This document shows, one piece after another, positions 1 to 8,983 of a stretch of DNA of 64,000 nucleotides. The stretch covers positions 1 to 64,000 of the forward strand of contig CABIXV010000001.1 of assembly GCA_902362775.1 (NCBI GenBank), in the 5' to 3' direction. Made by a program: the position numbers and the translations under genes. Positions within the stretch are counted from its first letter, which is position 1; each line of letters starts with the position of its first letter. The stretch comes from Clostridiales bacterium (GTDB lineage Bacteria > Bacillota > Clostridia > Oscillospirales > Oscillospiraceae). The notes below the pieces were generated by a model. That model did not search any database, was not told the origin of the DNA, and saw only the letters and a program-made list of their open reading frames with translations.

Positions 1-3000
1 TTCTTGTCGGTGACGGTCAGCTCGTCCAGCTCATAGCCCTCGTCGGGCTTGACGGTGATGGTCACCGTCCGGCCGCTGGAGGCGCTCTTGGGGGACACGG
101 TCACGCTGCCGTTGTCAATGTTCTTGTCCACGCTGATGGAGTAGCTGCTGGAGCCGCCGCCTCCTCCACCGCCGCCAGCGCTATTGATCGTATAGACGAA
201 CTCCGCCACATCGCTGTCAAGAGAGTCTTTATACAGGCCCTTGGTATAGGCTTTTACAGTAGTGCTGGAGCTAATCGTCAAGGCTCCGGTATATTCCTGA
301 CTCGTGTCAGATGCGGTGGGATCAGAGCCGTCCAGAGTATAATAAATCTTGGAAAATTTAGGCAGAGTTGTGGTAGACAACTCTACGGTCTGAGTACCAA
401 TATAGGTGCCCGCCGCCGGAGAAGCAACGGGAGCCGCGGCCTTTTGCAGCATCATAACCAGTTGTTTTTGTCCGTCTTCTGCATCCTGTTCTACAATCTG
501 ATATTTCGCCCGGTTATCAACAAAGTTGTTGACAGACGCTCTTCCGCTCTCATAGGGAGCGGTAAATTCTTTACTGAGTTCGGGCGAGGAGTTGATATAG
601 ATGCCGATTTTTGCATCCTGCGACAGTCCCCCTTCTCCAATGGTCAGCAGGACATTGGAGACTGTATTGAGCCAGAGGTCGGAATCGATCTCTTTCCCTC
701 CATCGGTTCCTTTGTTGCCGAGGATGGTGGCCGTACCGGATACCTGGACACTTCCCATACCGGCGTAGACGCCACCCTGAAGGGTCCCGGAAGTATTTCC
801 AGCAATCACGCCGCCATTCATGATAAATTTTGCGTTGCCGACTAAGTGGACACCGCCAGCGCTCTGCTTGCCACCGTTATTTCCAGTGATCGTGCCGCCC
901 TCCATAACAAAGGTAGCGCCGCCTTGTATCGTCACACCGCCGCCGCGGGCATTGCTGCCAACACCTCCAGTGAGCTTACCGGCATTGCTGCCGCTGCTGT
1001 CTTTCAGGGTAAAGGTATTTGCCGTGACCAGCAGGATATGGCTTCCTTCGGGGGCCGTGATGGTCTGGCCGTTCAAATCCAAGGTCATGGTTTTTCCGAC
1101 AGAGAGCGAATCACCGAGGGTCACACTCCGCAGTAATTTCACAGTACCTTCCTCACCAACAGCATCGATGGCGGCCTTCACAGAAGTGTACTTCTCCCCG
1201 CCCTCTACCTGGGCGACAAATTTCTCTTCCTCAGCAATGGGGACAATTTCAACTTCCTGTACCTCGCCAACCTTAGGAGGGGCAACAGTTACGGGAATCT
1301 CTGTTACAATGGTATCACTAGAGTTGTCCGCCTTTTGGGATACATGGAAGGTATAATCCCCTTCGGACAGGGAATAAATGACATATTTTTCGCCCTTCTT
1401 GACCGCTGTATCAAAATCGTTGAACGCAGTAATGGGGCTGCCGTCCGCCTTGGTCACGGTGACCTTGTCATTCTCGGTCAGGCCGTCCAGCACGATCAAG
1501 TTGCGGTTGACCACCTTTACGTCAGTATCTTCGATGGTCACAGCGCTTGCGGTATTCCAGTCACAGTGGGTCTTGTAGATGACCACATTGCCCTTATATG
1601 TATTGCCGCTGATCGTGGCCTTCAGGGCCGACTTCCCCTCGGGGTTCAGCTTGGAATTTTCGCCGTCCAGCCAGTACTGATACTGGGCATAGTCCCACAG
1701 CTGGATATAGGCGGCGTCCCAGTCGCCGGAATCAAAGGTATTGCCGGTGATCTGAATATCAGTCTCCTCTGTGGCGGGTTTGCCCCAGTAGCCGTCGAAG
1801 GGCACACGGACATTGGTGAAGGTGTTTCCTTCAAAGGTGATGGCTCCCGCCGCGCTGTTGTCGCCACAGGTGTAATAGCCCCGCTCCCAGTTGGTGAAGT
1901 CACAGTTTTGAACTGTGATGCTGGGCTGATGGATGTATAAGGCAATCGTATCCTTCAAATCGTCCTTTTTATTTTCAAAAGAACAGTTGTTCAAGGTAAG
2001 TCCATCGCAGGCTCCGCCGCTGATGACCGCGGTCCCGTCCTCGGACACAAAGTCGAGGCCCTTCAGGGTAACATCCGCCGCCGTCACAGCCACCTTGCTG
2101 TCTTTGTCGGTCTTGACTGTGGCGGTCACGCCATCGGCAGTCTGGACGGTAACGCCGCTCACCGCAATGGAGAAGGGCTCATATGTACCAGAGCGGGTGA
2201 TGGTGACCGTTTTGTTGTCGCTTTCGGCGGTGACAACCTCCAGCGCCTCTGCGAGGGACACATATTTGTTGTCGCCCACATACGCCACGCTGTTGTCAAC
2301 AGTAACTTCCTTATCATTGACAGTCGCCTGGATATCAACTGTACCGGCATTATTGGTCGTAACATCATTGTAAAAATCGCCATGAGGGGTAATCGAATCT
2401 GTGACATCCCTGCCGCCTGAAAGGGCCTGATTCACAGTCGCTGTACAATCGCTAATCGTAGTCTTTCCCGCAGCGCTATTCATAGCCGTACCGACCAGCG
2501 CGCCAAATTCATCGCCAACCTCGCTGTCCGGGTTTGTTATGGTCAGGTTTCCTTCGTAGGTGCAGTTCGTCATCGTGTTGCCATAGTGGAGGATGCCCAG
2601 GAGCCCGCCCACGTCAGAGGTGGAGCCGATGACGTCGATCTTCACATCACAACCGCTGATCGTAATGTTACCCTCACCCATGAAGCCGACGAGGCCGCCT
2701 ACATAGGTGCGGTATTCCTCGGATTCCGCTTTTACATAGCTGCCATCGCCGCCAGTCACATCCACATTGGTGATATTCGCATAGGCATTCTTCCCGAACG
2801 CGCCGCCCACATAGGAATAGCCGTCTATCTGAATCAGGCCGGTCACGTTGATATTGGTGTATTTTGAGGTATGGGGCGTTCCGGCCACAGCGCCAACATC
2901 CAGGTAACCCTCTACCTGTGCGTTGTTCAGCGTAAAGTCTTTGACCTCGCCGTTTGTTGTAAATCCAAACAGGCCGACATCACTGCTATTTCCTGTGATC

Positions 3001-3350
3001 TTCAAATTGGAGATGGTGTTCCCCTGGCCGTCAAAGGTCCCCTGAAATGGCTTTTGCTCTTGAGGTGTTTTCCCATTTCTCCCGATGGGCGTCCATTCCT
3101 TCCCCTCCAGGTCGATATTTTCCCCCAACTTGATAGTCTTTTTTTGGAAGGAAGTCCCCCCATTGACCAGTTGGGCCAGACCCGCCAGGTCGGCGGCAGA
3201 GGAGATAGTATACTCGTCCCCATCTCCTGTATACCACTCCGTGCTGGCGCTCTCCGCCCATGTGTCCCCCTCTTCCGCAAACACAGAGAAGGGAAGCATC
3301 GACACTATCATCACTAGAGCCATAATCGAGGATAAAATTTTTCGCTTCAC
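1..3350 (-). CDS. Large secreted beta-helix surface protein, partial (C-terminus outside window)
   Basis: A single open frame runs leftward from a GTG at 3350 to the window edge, about 1,116 codons with no stop. The GTG follows GGAG at 3362-3359 with an 8-nt spacer; the overlapping ATG at 3352 is followed directly by a stop. The first ~25 residues are a signal peptide (KRK, hydrophobic core, SVFAEE). Next come GLUG-like segments (FQGTFDGQGNTISNL, VGGLVGFMG), then many short beta-strand repeats rich in N/G/T (NCSFEN, QNCDFTNW, ITGNTFDSGDW, MEGGTITGNNGG), typical of right-handed parallel beta-helices of the pectin-lyase fold. Near the visible end are a chitobiase-type segment (YYTLDGSDPT), a glycine/serine linker (GGGGGGGSSS) and a start of an InlB-B/bacterial repeat (SVDKNIDNGSVTVSP). 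Such proteins in related Firmicutes often end in SLH or sortase signals, which cannot be seen here. Probable role: cell-surface adhesin or glycan-binding protein. Substrate unknown. Confidence 0.85.
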   Translation of the reverse strand, partial: MKRKILSSIMALVMIVSMLPFSVFAEEGDTWAESASTEWYTGDGDEYTISSAADLAGLAQLVNGGTSFQKKTIKLGENIDLEGKEWTPIGRNGKTPQEQKPFQGTFDGQGNTISNLKITGNSSDVGLFGFTTNGEVKDFTLNNAQVEGYLDVGAVAGTPHTSKYTNINVTGLIQIDGYSYVGGAFGKNAYANITNVDVTGGDGSYVKAESEEYRTYVGGLVGFMGEGNITISGCDVKIDVIGSTSDVGGLLGILHYGNTMTNCTYEGNLTITNPDSEVGDEFGALVGTAMNSAAGKTTISDCTATVNQALSGGRDVTDSITPHGDFYNDVTTNNAGTVDIQATVNDKEVTVDNSVAYVGDNKYVSLAEALEVVTAESDNKTVTITRSGTYEPFSIAVSGVTVQTADGVTATVKTDKDSKVAVTAADVTLKGLDFVSEDGTAVISGGACDGLTLNNCSFENKKDDLKDTIALYIHQPSITVQNCDFTNWERGYYTCGDNSAAGAITFEGNTFTNVRVPFDGYWGKPATEETDIQITGNTFDSGDWDAAYIQLWDYAQYQYWLDGENSKLNPEGKSALKATISGNTYKGNVVIYKTHCDWNTASAVTIEDTDVKVVNRNLIVLDGLTENDKVTVTKADGSPITAFNDFDTAVKKGEKYVIYSLSEGDYTFHVSQKADNSSDTIVTEIPVTVAPPKVGEVQEVEIVPIAEEEKFVAQVEGGEKYTSVKAAIDAVGEEGTVKLLRSVTLGDSLSVGKTMTLDLNGQTITAPEGSHILLVTANTFTLKDSSGSNAGKLTGGVGSNARGGGVTIQGGATFVMEGGTITGNNGGKQSAGGVHLVGNAKFIMNGGVIAGNTSGTLQGGVYAGMGSVQVSGTATILGNKGTDGGKEIDSDLWLNTVSNVLLTIGEGGLSQDAKIGIYINSSPELSKEFTAPYESGRASVNNFVDNRAKYQIVEQDAEDGQKQLVMMLQKAAAPVASPAAGTYIGTQTVELSTTTLPKFSKIYYTLDGSDPTASDTSQEYTGALTISSSTTVKAYTKGLYKDSLDSDVAEFVYTINSAGGGGGGGGSSSYSISVDKNIDNGSVTVSPKSASSGRTVTITVKPDEGYELDELTVTDK

Positions 3351-3417
3351 ATCCGATTCTCCTTTACCTAAAAATACAGTCGGAGGCGGGTCCGCTCCCC
3401 CGGGGCAAGGGAAATGT

Positions 3418-3460
3418 TTGTCCCCCAAAAGGGGACAAACAGAAAGCGGGTCCCGCTTTC
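3418..3460 (-). promoter_or_regulatory. Two perfect inverted repeats in the 5' leader of the surface protein
   Basis: Within the ~120-nt leader between promoter and GTG start lie two adjacent palindromes: 3418-3440 (TTTGTCCCC/GGGGACAAA with a short loop) and 3442-3460 (GAAAGCGGG/CCCGCTTTC). Neither is followed by a T-run, so they are not ordinary terminators. They could stabilise the mRNA or bind a regulator; function is inferred only from symmetry. Confidence 0.45.
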
Positions 3461-3476
3461 GTCCTGTTTTGAGATT

Positions 3477-3505
3477 ATTATATAATAGAAGCAGGAAAAC
3501 CGCAA
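3477..3505 (-). promoter_or_regulatory. Sigma-A promoter of the surface-protein gene
   Basis: Leftward: -35 TTGCGG (3505-3500), 17-bp spacer, consensus -10 TATAAT (3482-3477). It gives a ~120-nt leader to the GTG at 3350. Confidence 0.65.
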
Positions 3506-3559
3506 CTATTATCAATAGCTTTTCTGCCTCGTCCAACAAATTTTTACACACAAACAGGA

Positions 3560-3586
3560 GGGACCGGCCCGCTGCGGGCCGGTCCC
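3560..3586 (-). terminator. Hairpin terminator after the amidase
   Basis: A GC-rich 12-bp stem (GGGACCGGCCCG / GGGCCGGTCCC) lies just after the amidase stop codon. The following stretch in the leftward direction is T-rich but interrupted (TCCTGTTTGTGTG), so termination may be partial. Confidence 0.55.
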
Positions 3587-3591
3587 TGTGT

Positions 3592-4425
3592 TTACTCCGC
3601 TTCAGGTTGGCCGCCTGCCCCGGACCATATCTGGTCCAGGCGGTACAGCATCTGTACGGTTTCCTCCCGGGTGGTGAAGGACTGGTATCGCTGGTTGCCC
3701 TCTCCGTCTCCGGCCACGATGCCGGATTCCTCCGCCCATTTCCGGGCTTGGGCCGACCAGTCGCTAGGAGACCATCTGGCCCGTTTAGCCAGATAGGCGT
3801 CCATCATACGGTCAAATTGCTCCTGCGTCATAGGCTCCTCCTCATGCTCGCCGTCAGTCAGCATGGCCTCGGCCACGTCCTGGCGGAACTGGTCCATAGT
3901 TACCCCGTGTTTGGGCCACCACTGGAGCACGTCGCCGTGCTGGCTGGCAATACCCAGGTCGTAGCCCTCGGCGTGGCAGATGACCACGCCGGGCTCCAGG
4001 GGGTCCAGAGAATACTGGCGACACAGCAGGGCAGTGAGCTGGACCGCGTTGTGATAGATGTCATCAAAATAGGCCTGATTGGCCGCTACATCATACCCCA
4101 CCATCTCGTCGCCACGGTAGGTGTGTCCGGCAGGCTCACAGCACTCAAAAGAAATATGAGTGTTGTTCGCGCTCCTGCCGGAGGTGCCTGTACCCGCATG
4201 CCAGCCCCGGATAATCCAGGGCAGTGTCTGAATGGCTCTGTCCCGTGCCACGAACGCGTGGACGCACTTTTCTACGCCCGGCTTGTTCCACCGGCGGATG
4301 AACACCTCCGGGTCCGGCTGGGCTACCCCGGTGGAGTGGACCATAATTCCTTTGGGCACAATGGTCCGCCCTGCCTGATAGCAGTCATTCTCTGTCAAAA
4401 ACTGTTGGGTCAGATCAAGTTCCAT
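3592..4425 (-). CDS. N-acetylmuramoyl-L-alanine amidase (Amidase_2 type) with C-terminal SLH-like segment
   Basis: 277 aa from ATG 4425, chosen because AAGGAGGGC sits just upstream; an upstream in-frame extension has no ribosome site. The N-terminal ~170 residues match the Amidase_2/PGRP zinc-amidase fold: MVHSTG gives the first zinc His (~30), GWHAG the next conserved His (~76), and CHAEGYDLGIASQHGD the distal zinc-site motif (~150). The C-terminal ~60 residues (SDWSAQARKWAEESGIVAGD, then FTTREETVQMLYRL) resemble one SLH-like wall-binding unit. No signal peptide is visible, which resembles phage endolysins or spore-cortex amidases, but no other phage gene lies nearby. Cleaves the amide bond between MurNAc and the stem peptide. 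It is monocistronic, with its own terminator, and divergent from the antiporter gene. Confidence 0.85.
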   Translation of the reverse strand: MELDLTQQFLTENDCYQAGRTIVPKGIMVHSTGVAQPDPEVFIRRWNKPGVEKCVHAFVARDRAIQTLPWIIRGWHAGTGTSGRSANNTHISFECCEPAGHTYRGDEMVGYDVAANQAYFDDIYHNAVQLTALLCRQYSLDPLEPGVVICHAEGYDLGIASQHGDVLQWWPKHGVTMDQFRQDVAEAMLTDGEHEEEPMTQEQFDRMMDAYLAKRARWSPSDWSAQARKWAEESGIVAGDGEGNQRYQSFTTREETVQMLYRLDQIWSGAGGQPEAE

Positions 4426-4513
4426 ATGCCCTCCTTCGCTTCTGCGTCCCCAACCGGGGACGCTCCATCCTATGCTCCGGGCCGTTTCCGGGTGCCCCCG
4501 CATAGAAACATCG

Positions 4514-4542
4514 TTGACACAGAGCGAAATATCTTTTACAAT
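4514..4542 (+). promoter_or_regulatory. Promoter of the NhaC-family antiporter gene
   Basis: Consensus -35 TTGACA (4514-4519), 17-bp spacer, -10 TACAAT (4537-4542), 30 bp upstream of the GTG start. Confidence 0.75.
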
Positions 4543-4571
4543 AAGGCTTGTGTATAAAAGGAGGTCATTTT

Positions 4572-5915
4572 GTGGAACTGAGGGAGAAAAAGTTGAACAG
4601 CAACCCCAGCGCGTTGCTGCCCATCCTGATATTTCTGGTACTTTATCTGGGTATGGGACTGATTTTTGAATACGGCATCGGCATCAACATGGCATTCTAT
4701 GATATCCCCATCGTAGTCACCTTCATGGTTGCCCTGTTGGTGGCGTGCTTACAGAACAAAAAGCTCTCTTTTGACGAGAAGCTGGTTCTGATGGGCCGGG
4801 GCGTAGGCGACAAAAACATTATCACTATGATCCTCATCTTCCTGGTCGCCGGTGTGTTTGTGGGCGTGACCGGACGGAACAGCGCCGAGGCCGTGGCCTA
4901 TTTCCTGCTGTCCATCGCCCCTGCCTGGGCCTCTGTGGCGGTGCTGTTCGTCGCCGCCTGCTTTGTGTCCACCGCTATGGGCACCTCCACCGGCACCATC
5001 ACCCTGATCACCCCCATTGCCGTGGCCGTATCCCAGGTGTCCGGGTTCTCCCTGCCCCTGTGTGTAGGCACAGTTATGGGAGGCGCCATGTTCGGTGATA
5101 ACCTGTCCTTCATCTCCGACACCACCATCGCCGCCTGTTCCACCCAAGGCTGTGAGATGCGTGACAAGTTCCGCGCCAATGTGAAGATTGCCCTGCCCGC
5201 CGCCATCGCCACCCTGGCGGTCATCCTGGCTGTATCTTTCAACTCCGGCGTGGGACAGATCGAGATTCCGGAAATCAATCTGTTGCTCCTTATCCCCTAT
5301 GTGCTGGTTCTAGTTGGCGGCCTTCTGGGCATCAATGTATTTGTGGTACTTATTGTAGGCATCATATCCGGCCTGTCCATCACCGTAGGCACCGGTCTGG
5401 CCGCTGGTACCATCGCTACCGGCGCGGATGTGCTGGAGTTGCTGAAAGCCATGAGGGACGGCGCTTCTGGTATGTTCGAAACGATCCTGGTCACCGTTTT
5501 AGTGTCTGCTATGTGTGCCCTCATCCGAGAGAATGGCGGCTTTGAGGCCCTGCTAGCCTTCATCCGCCGGGTATTCAAGGGCCGTGTGGGCGGCCGGCTG
5601 GGCGTAGGCCTGCTGGTGGGTGCCATGGATATCTCTACCGCCAACAACACTGTAGCCATCGTTATGGCTGGCCCCATTGCCAAGGAGATCAGTGAGGAAT
5701 ACGGCATCAGCCCCAAGGAGTCGGCCTCTCTTTTGGACACCTTCTCCTGCATCTTCCAGGGCATCATCCCCTATGGTGCCCAGATGCTCATTGCGGTGTC
5801 CGCCTCCGGCATCTCCGCCTTTGAGATCATTCCCAACCTGTTCTATCCCTATCTGCTGGCTGTAGCTTCAATCGTCTACATCCTGGTGAGGGCCGGCAAG
5901 AACTCAAAGGGTTGA
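4572..5915 (+). CDS. Na+/H+ antiporter, NhaC family
   Basis: 447 aa from GTG 4572, preceded by AAAGGAGGTC with 7-nt spacing; an upstream in-frame TTG at 4548 lies before this ribosome site. The product is very hydrophobic with about 11-12 predicted membrane segments. The central motif SAMGTSTGTITLITP (preceded by FVST) and GGAMFGDNLSFISDTTIA are hallmarks of the PF03553 Na+/H+ antiporter family (NhaC/MleN-like). The C-terminal half repeats the pattern with MDISTANNTVAIVMAGP. Expected role: sodium, proton or organic-acid exchange at the cytoplasmic membrane; the exact substrate cannot be told. Single-gene unit with its own promoter and terminator. Confidence 0.88.
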   Translation: MELREKKLNSNPSALLPILIFLVLYLGMGLIFEYGIGINMAFYDIPIVVTFMVALLVACLQNKKLSFDEKLVLMGRGVGDKNIITMILIFLVAGVFVGVTGRNSAEAVAYFLLSIAPAWASVAVLFVAACFVSTAMGTSTGTITLITPIAVAVSQVSGFSLPLCVGTVMGGAMFGDNLSFISDTTIAACSTQGCEMRDKFRANVKIALPAAIATLAVILAVSFNSGVGQIEIPEINLLLLIPYVLVLVGGLLGINVFVVLIVGIISGLSITVGTGLAAGTIATGADVLELLKAMRDGASGMFETILVTVLVSAMCALIRENGGFEALLAFIRRVFKGRVGGRLGVGLLVGAMDISTANNTVAIVMAGPIAKEISEEYGISPKESASLLDTFSCIFQGIIPYGAQMLIAVSASGISAFEIIPNLFYPYLLAVASIVYILVRAGKNSKG

Positions 5916-5940
5916 TCTTCTCCCACTGCATCATACTGAT

Positions 5941-5978
5941 AAAAAAGCTGCCGTAGCTCTGGCTGCGGCTGCTTTTTT
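5941..5978 (+). terminator. Intrinsic terminator after the antiporter gene
   Basis: A-run, 12-position stem (AGCTGCCGTAGC / GCTGCGGCTGCT, with one mismatch and one wobble pair), then TTTTTT. Confidence 0.85.
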
Positions 5979-6121
5979 GCCTATTGAAAATATTTGAAAT
6001 TTTTTTGACCTTTTAGAAGGAATTTAAGGAGAAATTTCGTATTTATATATAAGGGGTTTCATGTCCCCGTACACCCATCAGCTCCATCGACCAGAAAGAG
6101 AGAAAAAAGGAGGGCCGTGGG

Positions 6122-7126
6122 ATGACCTTGCGTGAACAGACACAGCGCCGGGAGGACAGCCTCCTCTCCCCTTTTGCTTGCCGCTCCGCCCAGTCCCGTG
6201 GACGAGCACGGCAGGAGAAGGAGTGCGATATCCGCACCCCCTTCCAACGAGACATCGACCGGATCGTCTATTCCAAGGCATTCCGCCGTCTGAAGCATAA
6301 GACCCAGGTCTTTCTTCAGCCGGAGGGAGACCACTACCGGACCCGGATGACCCACACCCTGGAGGTATCCCGTATCGCCCGGACCATTGCCCGTGCCCTG
6401 GATCTCAACGAAGATCTGACCGAGGCCATTGCCCTAGGGCATGATCTGGGCCACACCCCCTTTGGCCATGCTGGGGAGCGAATGCTGGCCCAGCTGATGC
6501 CGGAGGGCTTTGCCCACTACCAGCAGTCCGTGCGTGTGGTGGACCGGCTGGAAAAAAATGGCCAGGGACTAAACCTGACCTGGGAGGTCCGCAACGGCAT
6601 CCTCTGCCACACCAAGGGCACCCCGGCCGCTACGCTGGAGGGCCAGGTGGTCCGTCTGGCCGACCACATCGCCTATATCAATCACGACATCGAGGACGCC
6701 CTCCGCGGTGGTGTCATCTTTCCCATGGACATCCCCCTGGAGGTATCCAACGTTCTGGGCTTCACCCACGGCGACCGGATCAACACCCTAGTTCATGACG
6801 CTATCACCGCCAGCCAGGGACAGGATCATATTGTCCAGTCCCATCCGGTGGAGGAGGCCATGCTGGCTCTGAAAGATTTTATGTTCGCCAGCGTATACAC
6901 CAATCCCCTGGCCAAGGGGGAGGAAGGAAAGGCCCAGAATATGCTTCAGGCCCTGTTCCAGTATTACCAGGGAAATCCAGATGAACTGCCCTCCGACTTC
7001 CAGACCATCCGCCTGGAGGATGGGGTAGACCGGGCCGTATGCGACTATATCGCCGGAATGACCGATCCTTTCGCGGTAGAGAAGTATAAGGAGCTCTTCA
7101 TTCCAAAAGGCTGGACTGTTCTCTAG
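6122..7126 (+). CDS. dgt: Deoxyguanosinetriphosphate triphosphohydrolase-like protein
   Basis: 334 aa. Hydrolyses dGTP (or other dNTPs) to nucleoside and triphosphate, controlling dNTP pools. ATG 6122 follows AAAGGAGGGCC. HD-domain metal ligands are visible: MTHTLEVSRIAR (~His 80), then LGHDLGHTPFGHAGE (HD pair at ~113-116). The N-terminal RTPFQRDIDRIVYSKAFRRL motif is characteristic of the dGTPase type 2 subfamily. It lies 97 bp upstream of dnaG and rpoD in the same direction, an arrangement common in Clostridia that links nucleotide pools with replication initiation. Confidence 0.93.
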   Translation: MTLREQTQRREDSLLSPFACRSAQSRGRARQEKECDIRTPFQRDIDRIVYSKAFRRLKHKTQVFLQPEGDHYRTRMTHTLEVSRIARTIARALDLNEDLTEAIALGHDLGHTPFGHAGERMLAQLMPEGFAHYQQSVRVVDRLEKNGQGLNLTWEVRNGILCHTKGTPAATLEGQVVRLADHIAYINHDIEDALRGGVIFPMDIPLEVSNVLGFTHGDRINTLVHDAITASQGQDHIVQSHPVEEAMLALKDFMFASVYTNPLAKGEEGKAQNMLQALFQYYQGNPDELPSDFQTIRLEDGVDRAVCDYIAGMTDPFAVEKYKELFIPKGWTVL

Positions 7127-7178
7127 GACTTGCTCTCTGTCTGGGCCTCCAGAGGGATAATTCTGATAAAAAGGGGTT

Positions 7179-7204
7179 AAAAATAGAGGGATTCCCCTAT
7201 TTTT
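7179..7204 (+). terminator. Short bidirectional hairpin between dgt and dnaG
   Basis: AAAAATAG-A-GGG / CCC-CTATTTTT stem around a 3-4 nt loop, ending in a T-run immediately before the dnaG ribosome site. It could terminate dgt transcripts or attenuate readthrough into dnaG-rpoD. Confidence 0.5.
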
Positions 7205-7222
7205 CGAGAGAGGAGGAGCGCA

Positions 7223-8983
7223 TTGGCCATTCCAGAACCATTCTTGGACGAGCTTCTGGACCGCACCGATATTGTAGATCTGGTGTCCGAGTCCGTCCGG
7301 CTGACACAAAAGGGCCGGAACTACTGGGGCCTGTGCCCCTTCCACAGTGAAAAGACTCCCTCCTTCTCCGTATCCGCTGACAAGCGCATCTTCAAGTGCT
7401 TTGGATGCGGCAAGGGAGGCGGCGCCATCAATTTTGTGATGGAGCTGGACAACCTCTCCTTTCGAGAAGCGGTGGAGGTGTTGGCCAAGCGGGTCGGAAT
7501 GGAGGTGCCAGACAGCGGCCCCTCCGCCGGGATGCGGGAGCGGCGGGAAAAACTGCTGGAACTCAACAAGCAGGCCGCCCGGACCTTCCACAAGTGGCTG
7601 TACGCTCCCGAGGGGGCGGAGGGACTGGCCTATCTGCAAAAGCGTGGGCTGTCCCGCTCCACCCTGACCAACTTCGGGCTGGGCTTCGCTCCCAACAGCT
7701 GGGACGCCCTGATCCAGGCCCTGGCCGATCAGGGCTATGACAAGCGGGATTTGCTGGACGCCGGTCTGGCCGTCAACAACAAGGACGGCCGCATCTATGA
7801 CCGATTCCGCAATCGGGTCATGTTCCCCATCATTGACGTCCGTGGAAACGTCATTGGCTTTGGCGGCCGGGTAATGGACGATTCCACCCCTAAATACCTC
7901 AACTCCCCGGACACACCGGTATACAACAAAAGCCGGAACGTCTTTGCCCTGAATATTGCCAAGACCTCCAAGGCCGGGCGGGTCATTCTCACCGAAGGGT
8001 ATATGGACACTATCTCCCTTCACCAGGCAGGCTTTGACTGTGCTGTGGCCTCTCTGGGCACCTCTCTCACCAGTGAGCACGCCCAACTGCTGGCCCGGTA
8101 TTTTCAGGAGGCCATCATCTCCTATGACGGCGATGGGGCCGGAGTGGCGGCCGCCCAGCGGGCTATCCCCCTGCTGGAAAAGGCCGGCCTGAAAGTAAAG
8201 GTACTGCGGATGCAGGGCGCCAAGGACCCGGACGAGTTTATCAAGCGTTTTGGCAGGGAGGCCTTCGCCAAGCTGCTGGAGCGCAGCGAGAACCAGGTGG
8301 ACTACCGCCTGGCTCAGATCCAAAAAAAATATGATTTGACCGACGATGGGCAGAAGGTGGCTTTTCTTCAGGAGGCGGCCCAGCTTATCGCTTCTCTGTC
8401 CAGCGCCGTAGAGCGGGAGATCTACGGCGGCCACGCCGCCCAGACCGCCGGAATCACCCCGGAAGCCATGGCTCAGGAAGTCAAGCGTGCCTTCTCAGCT
8501 CGGCTCCGCAAGGAGAAAAAGCGCCAGGAGCGTATAGACCTGTCTCCGGCCAGCCAGCTCCAGCCCCAGGCTAGATCGCTCCGATATGACAATATCCGCT
8601 CCGCCCGCGCGGAGGAGGGCCTTGTCCGCCTGCTGCTGCTGGACCCATCCCTGGCGGGACAGATGGGAGGGATCACGGGGGAGGGATTTTCCTCCCCCCT
8701 GCTGGGCAAGGTCTTTGACCTGCTACTCCGCCGAGCTAATGAGGGGCTGTCCACCCAGCTCTCCGCCCTCTCCGGCCATCTGAGTGGGGAGGAGATGGAC
8801 CATTTGGCCTATGTGGTCAGTCAGCCAGAGTCCTTGGCCCACTCTCAACAGTCCATCCGGGACTACATATCCGTCATCCAGCGGGAGGCCCTCCGGCGCG
8901 GCGCCGGACAGGAGGACTCCCTGCTGCTGGCGGCACAGAGAAAGTATCAGGAAAAGAAAGCATATATGGAGGAGAAACCATGA
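7223..8983 (+). CDS. dnaG: DNA primase
   Basis: 586 aa, starting at TTG 7223 behind GAGAGGAGGAGC. Synthesises RNA primers for replication. The N-terminal CHC2 zinc finger is visible (CPFH at 38-41, CFGCGKGGG at 59-65), followed by the RNA-polymerase-like core with the Toprim motifs [11 protein letters not shown] (about 254) and ISYDGDGAG (about 298). The C-terminal ~150 residues should form the DnaB helicase-binding domain; they are poorly conserved but the length matches the family. Its last four bases (ATGA) overlap the start of rpoD, indicating translational coupling in the classic macromolecular-synthesis operon. Confidence 0.96.
   Translation: MAIPEPFLDELLDRTDIVDLVSESVRLTQKGRNYWGLCPFHSEKTPSFSVSADKRIFKCFGCGKGGGAINFVMELDNLSFREAVEVLAKRVGMEVPDSGPSAGMRERREKLLELNKQAARTFHKWLYAPEGAEGLAYLQKRGLSRSTLTNFGLGFAPNSWDALIQALADQGYDKRDLLDAGLAVNNKDGRIYDRFRNRVMFPIIDVRGNVIGFGGRVMDDSTPKYLNSPDTPVYNKSRNVFALNIAKTSKAGRVILTEGYMDTISLHQAGFDCAVASLGTSLTSEHAQLLARYFQEAIISYDGDGAGVAAAQRAIPLLEKAGLKVKVLRMQGAKDPDEFIKRFGREAFAKLLERSENQVDYRLAQIQKKYDLTDDGQKVAFLQEAAQLIASLSSAVEREIYGGHAAQTAGITPEAMAQEVKRAFSARLRKEKKRQERIDLSPASQLQPQARSLRYDNIRSARAEEGLVRLLLLDPSLAGQMGGITGEGFSSPLLGKVFDLLLRRANEGLSTQLSALSGHLSGEEMDHLAYVVSQPESLAHSQQSIRDYISVIQREALRRGAGQEDSLLLAAQRKYQEKKAYMEEKP

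Noticed and set aside
3592..4425. Amidase as part of a prophage lysis module
   Set aside because: No holin, terminase or structural phage genes are near; the neighbours are a surface protein and an antiporter.
3085..4557. Long rightward ORF (490 codons) across the amidase and the start of the surface-protein gene
   Set aside because: It is antisense to two well-supported leftward genes, is rich in R/P/H and lacks domain motifs and a ribosome site.
6788..8434. 548-codon leftward ORF opposite dnaG and the end of dgt
   Set aside because: The opposite strand encodes unmistakable DnaG motifs; the antisense frame is open only because of GC-rich codon use.
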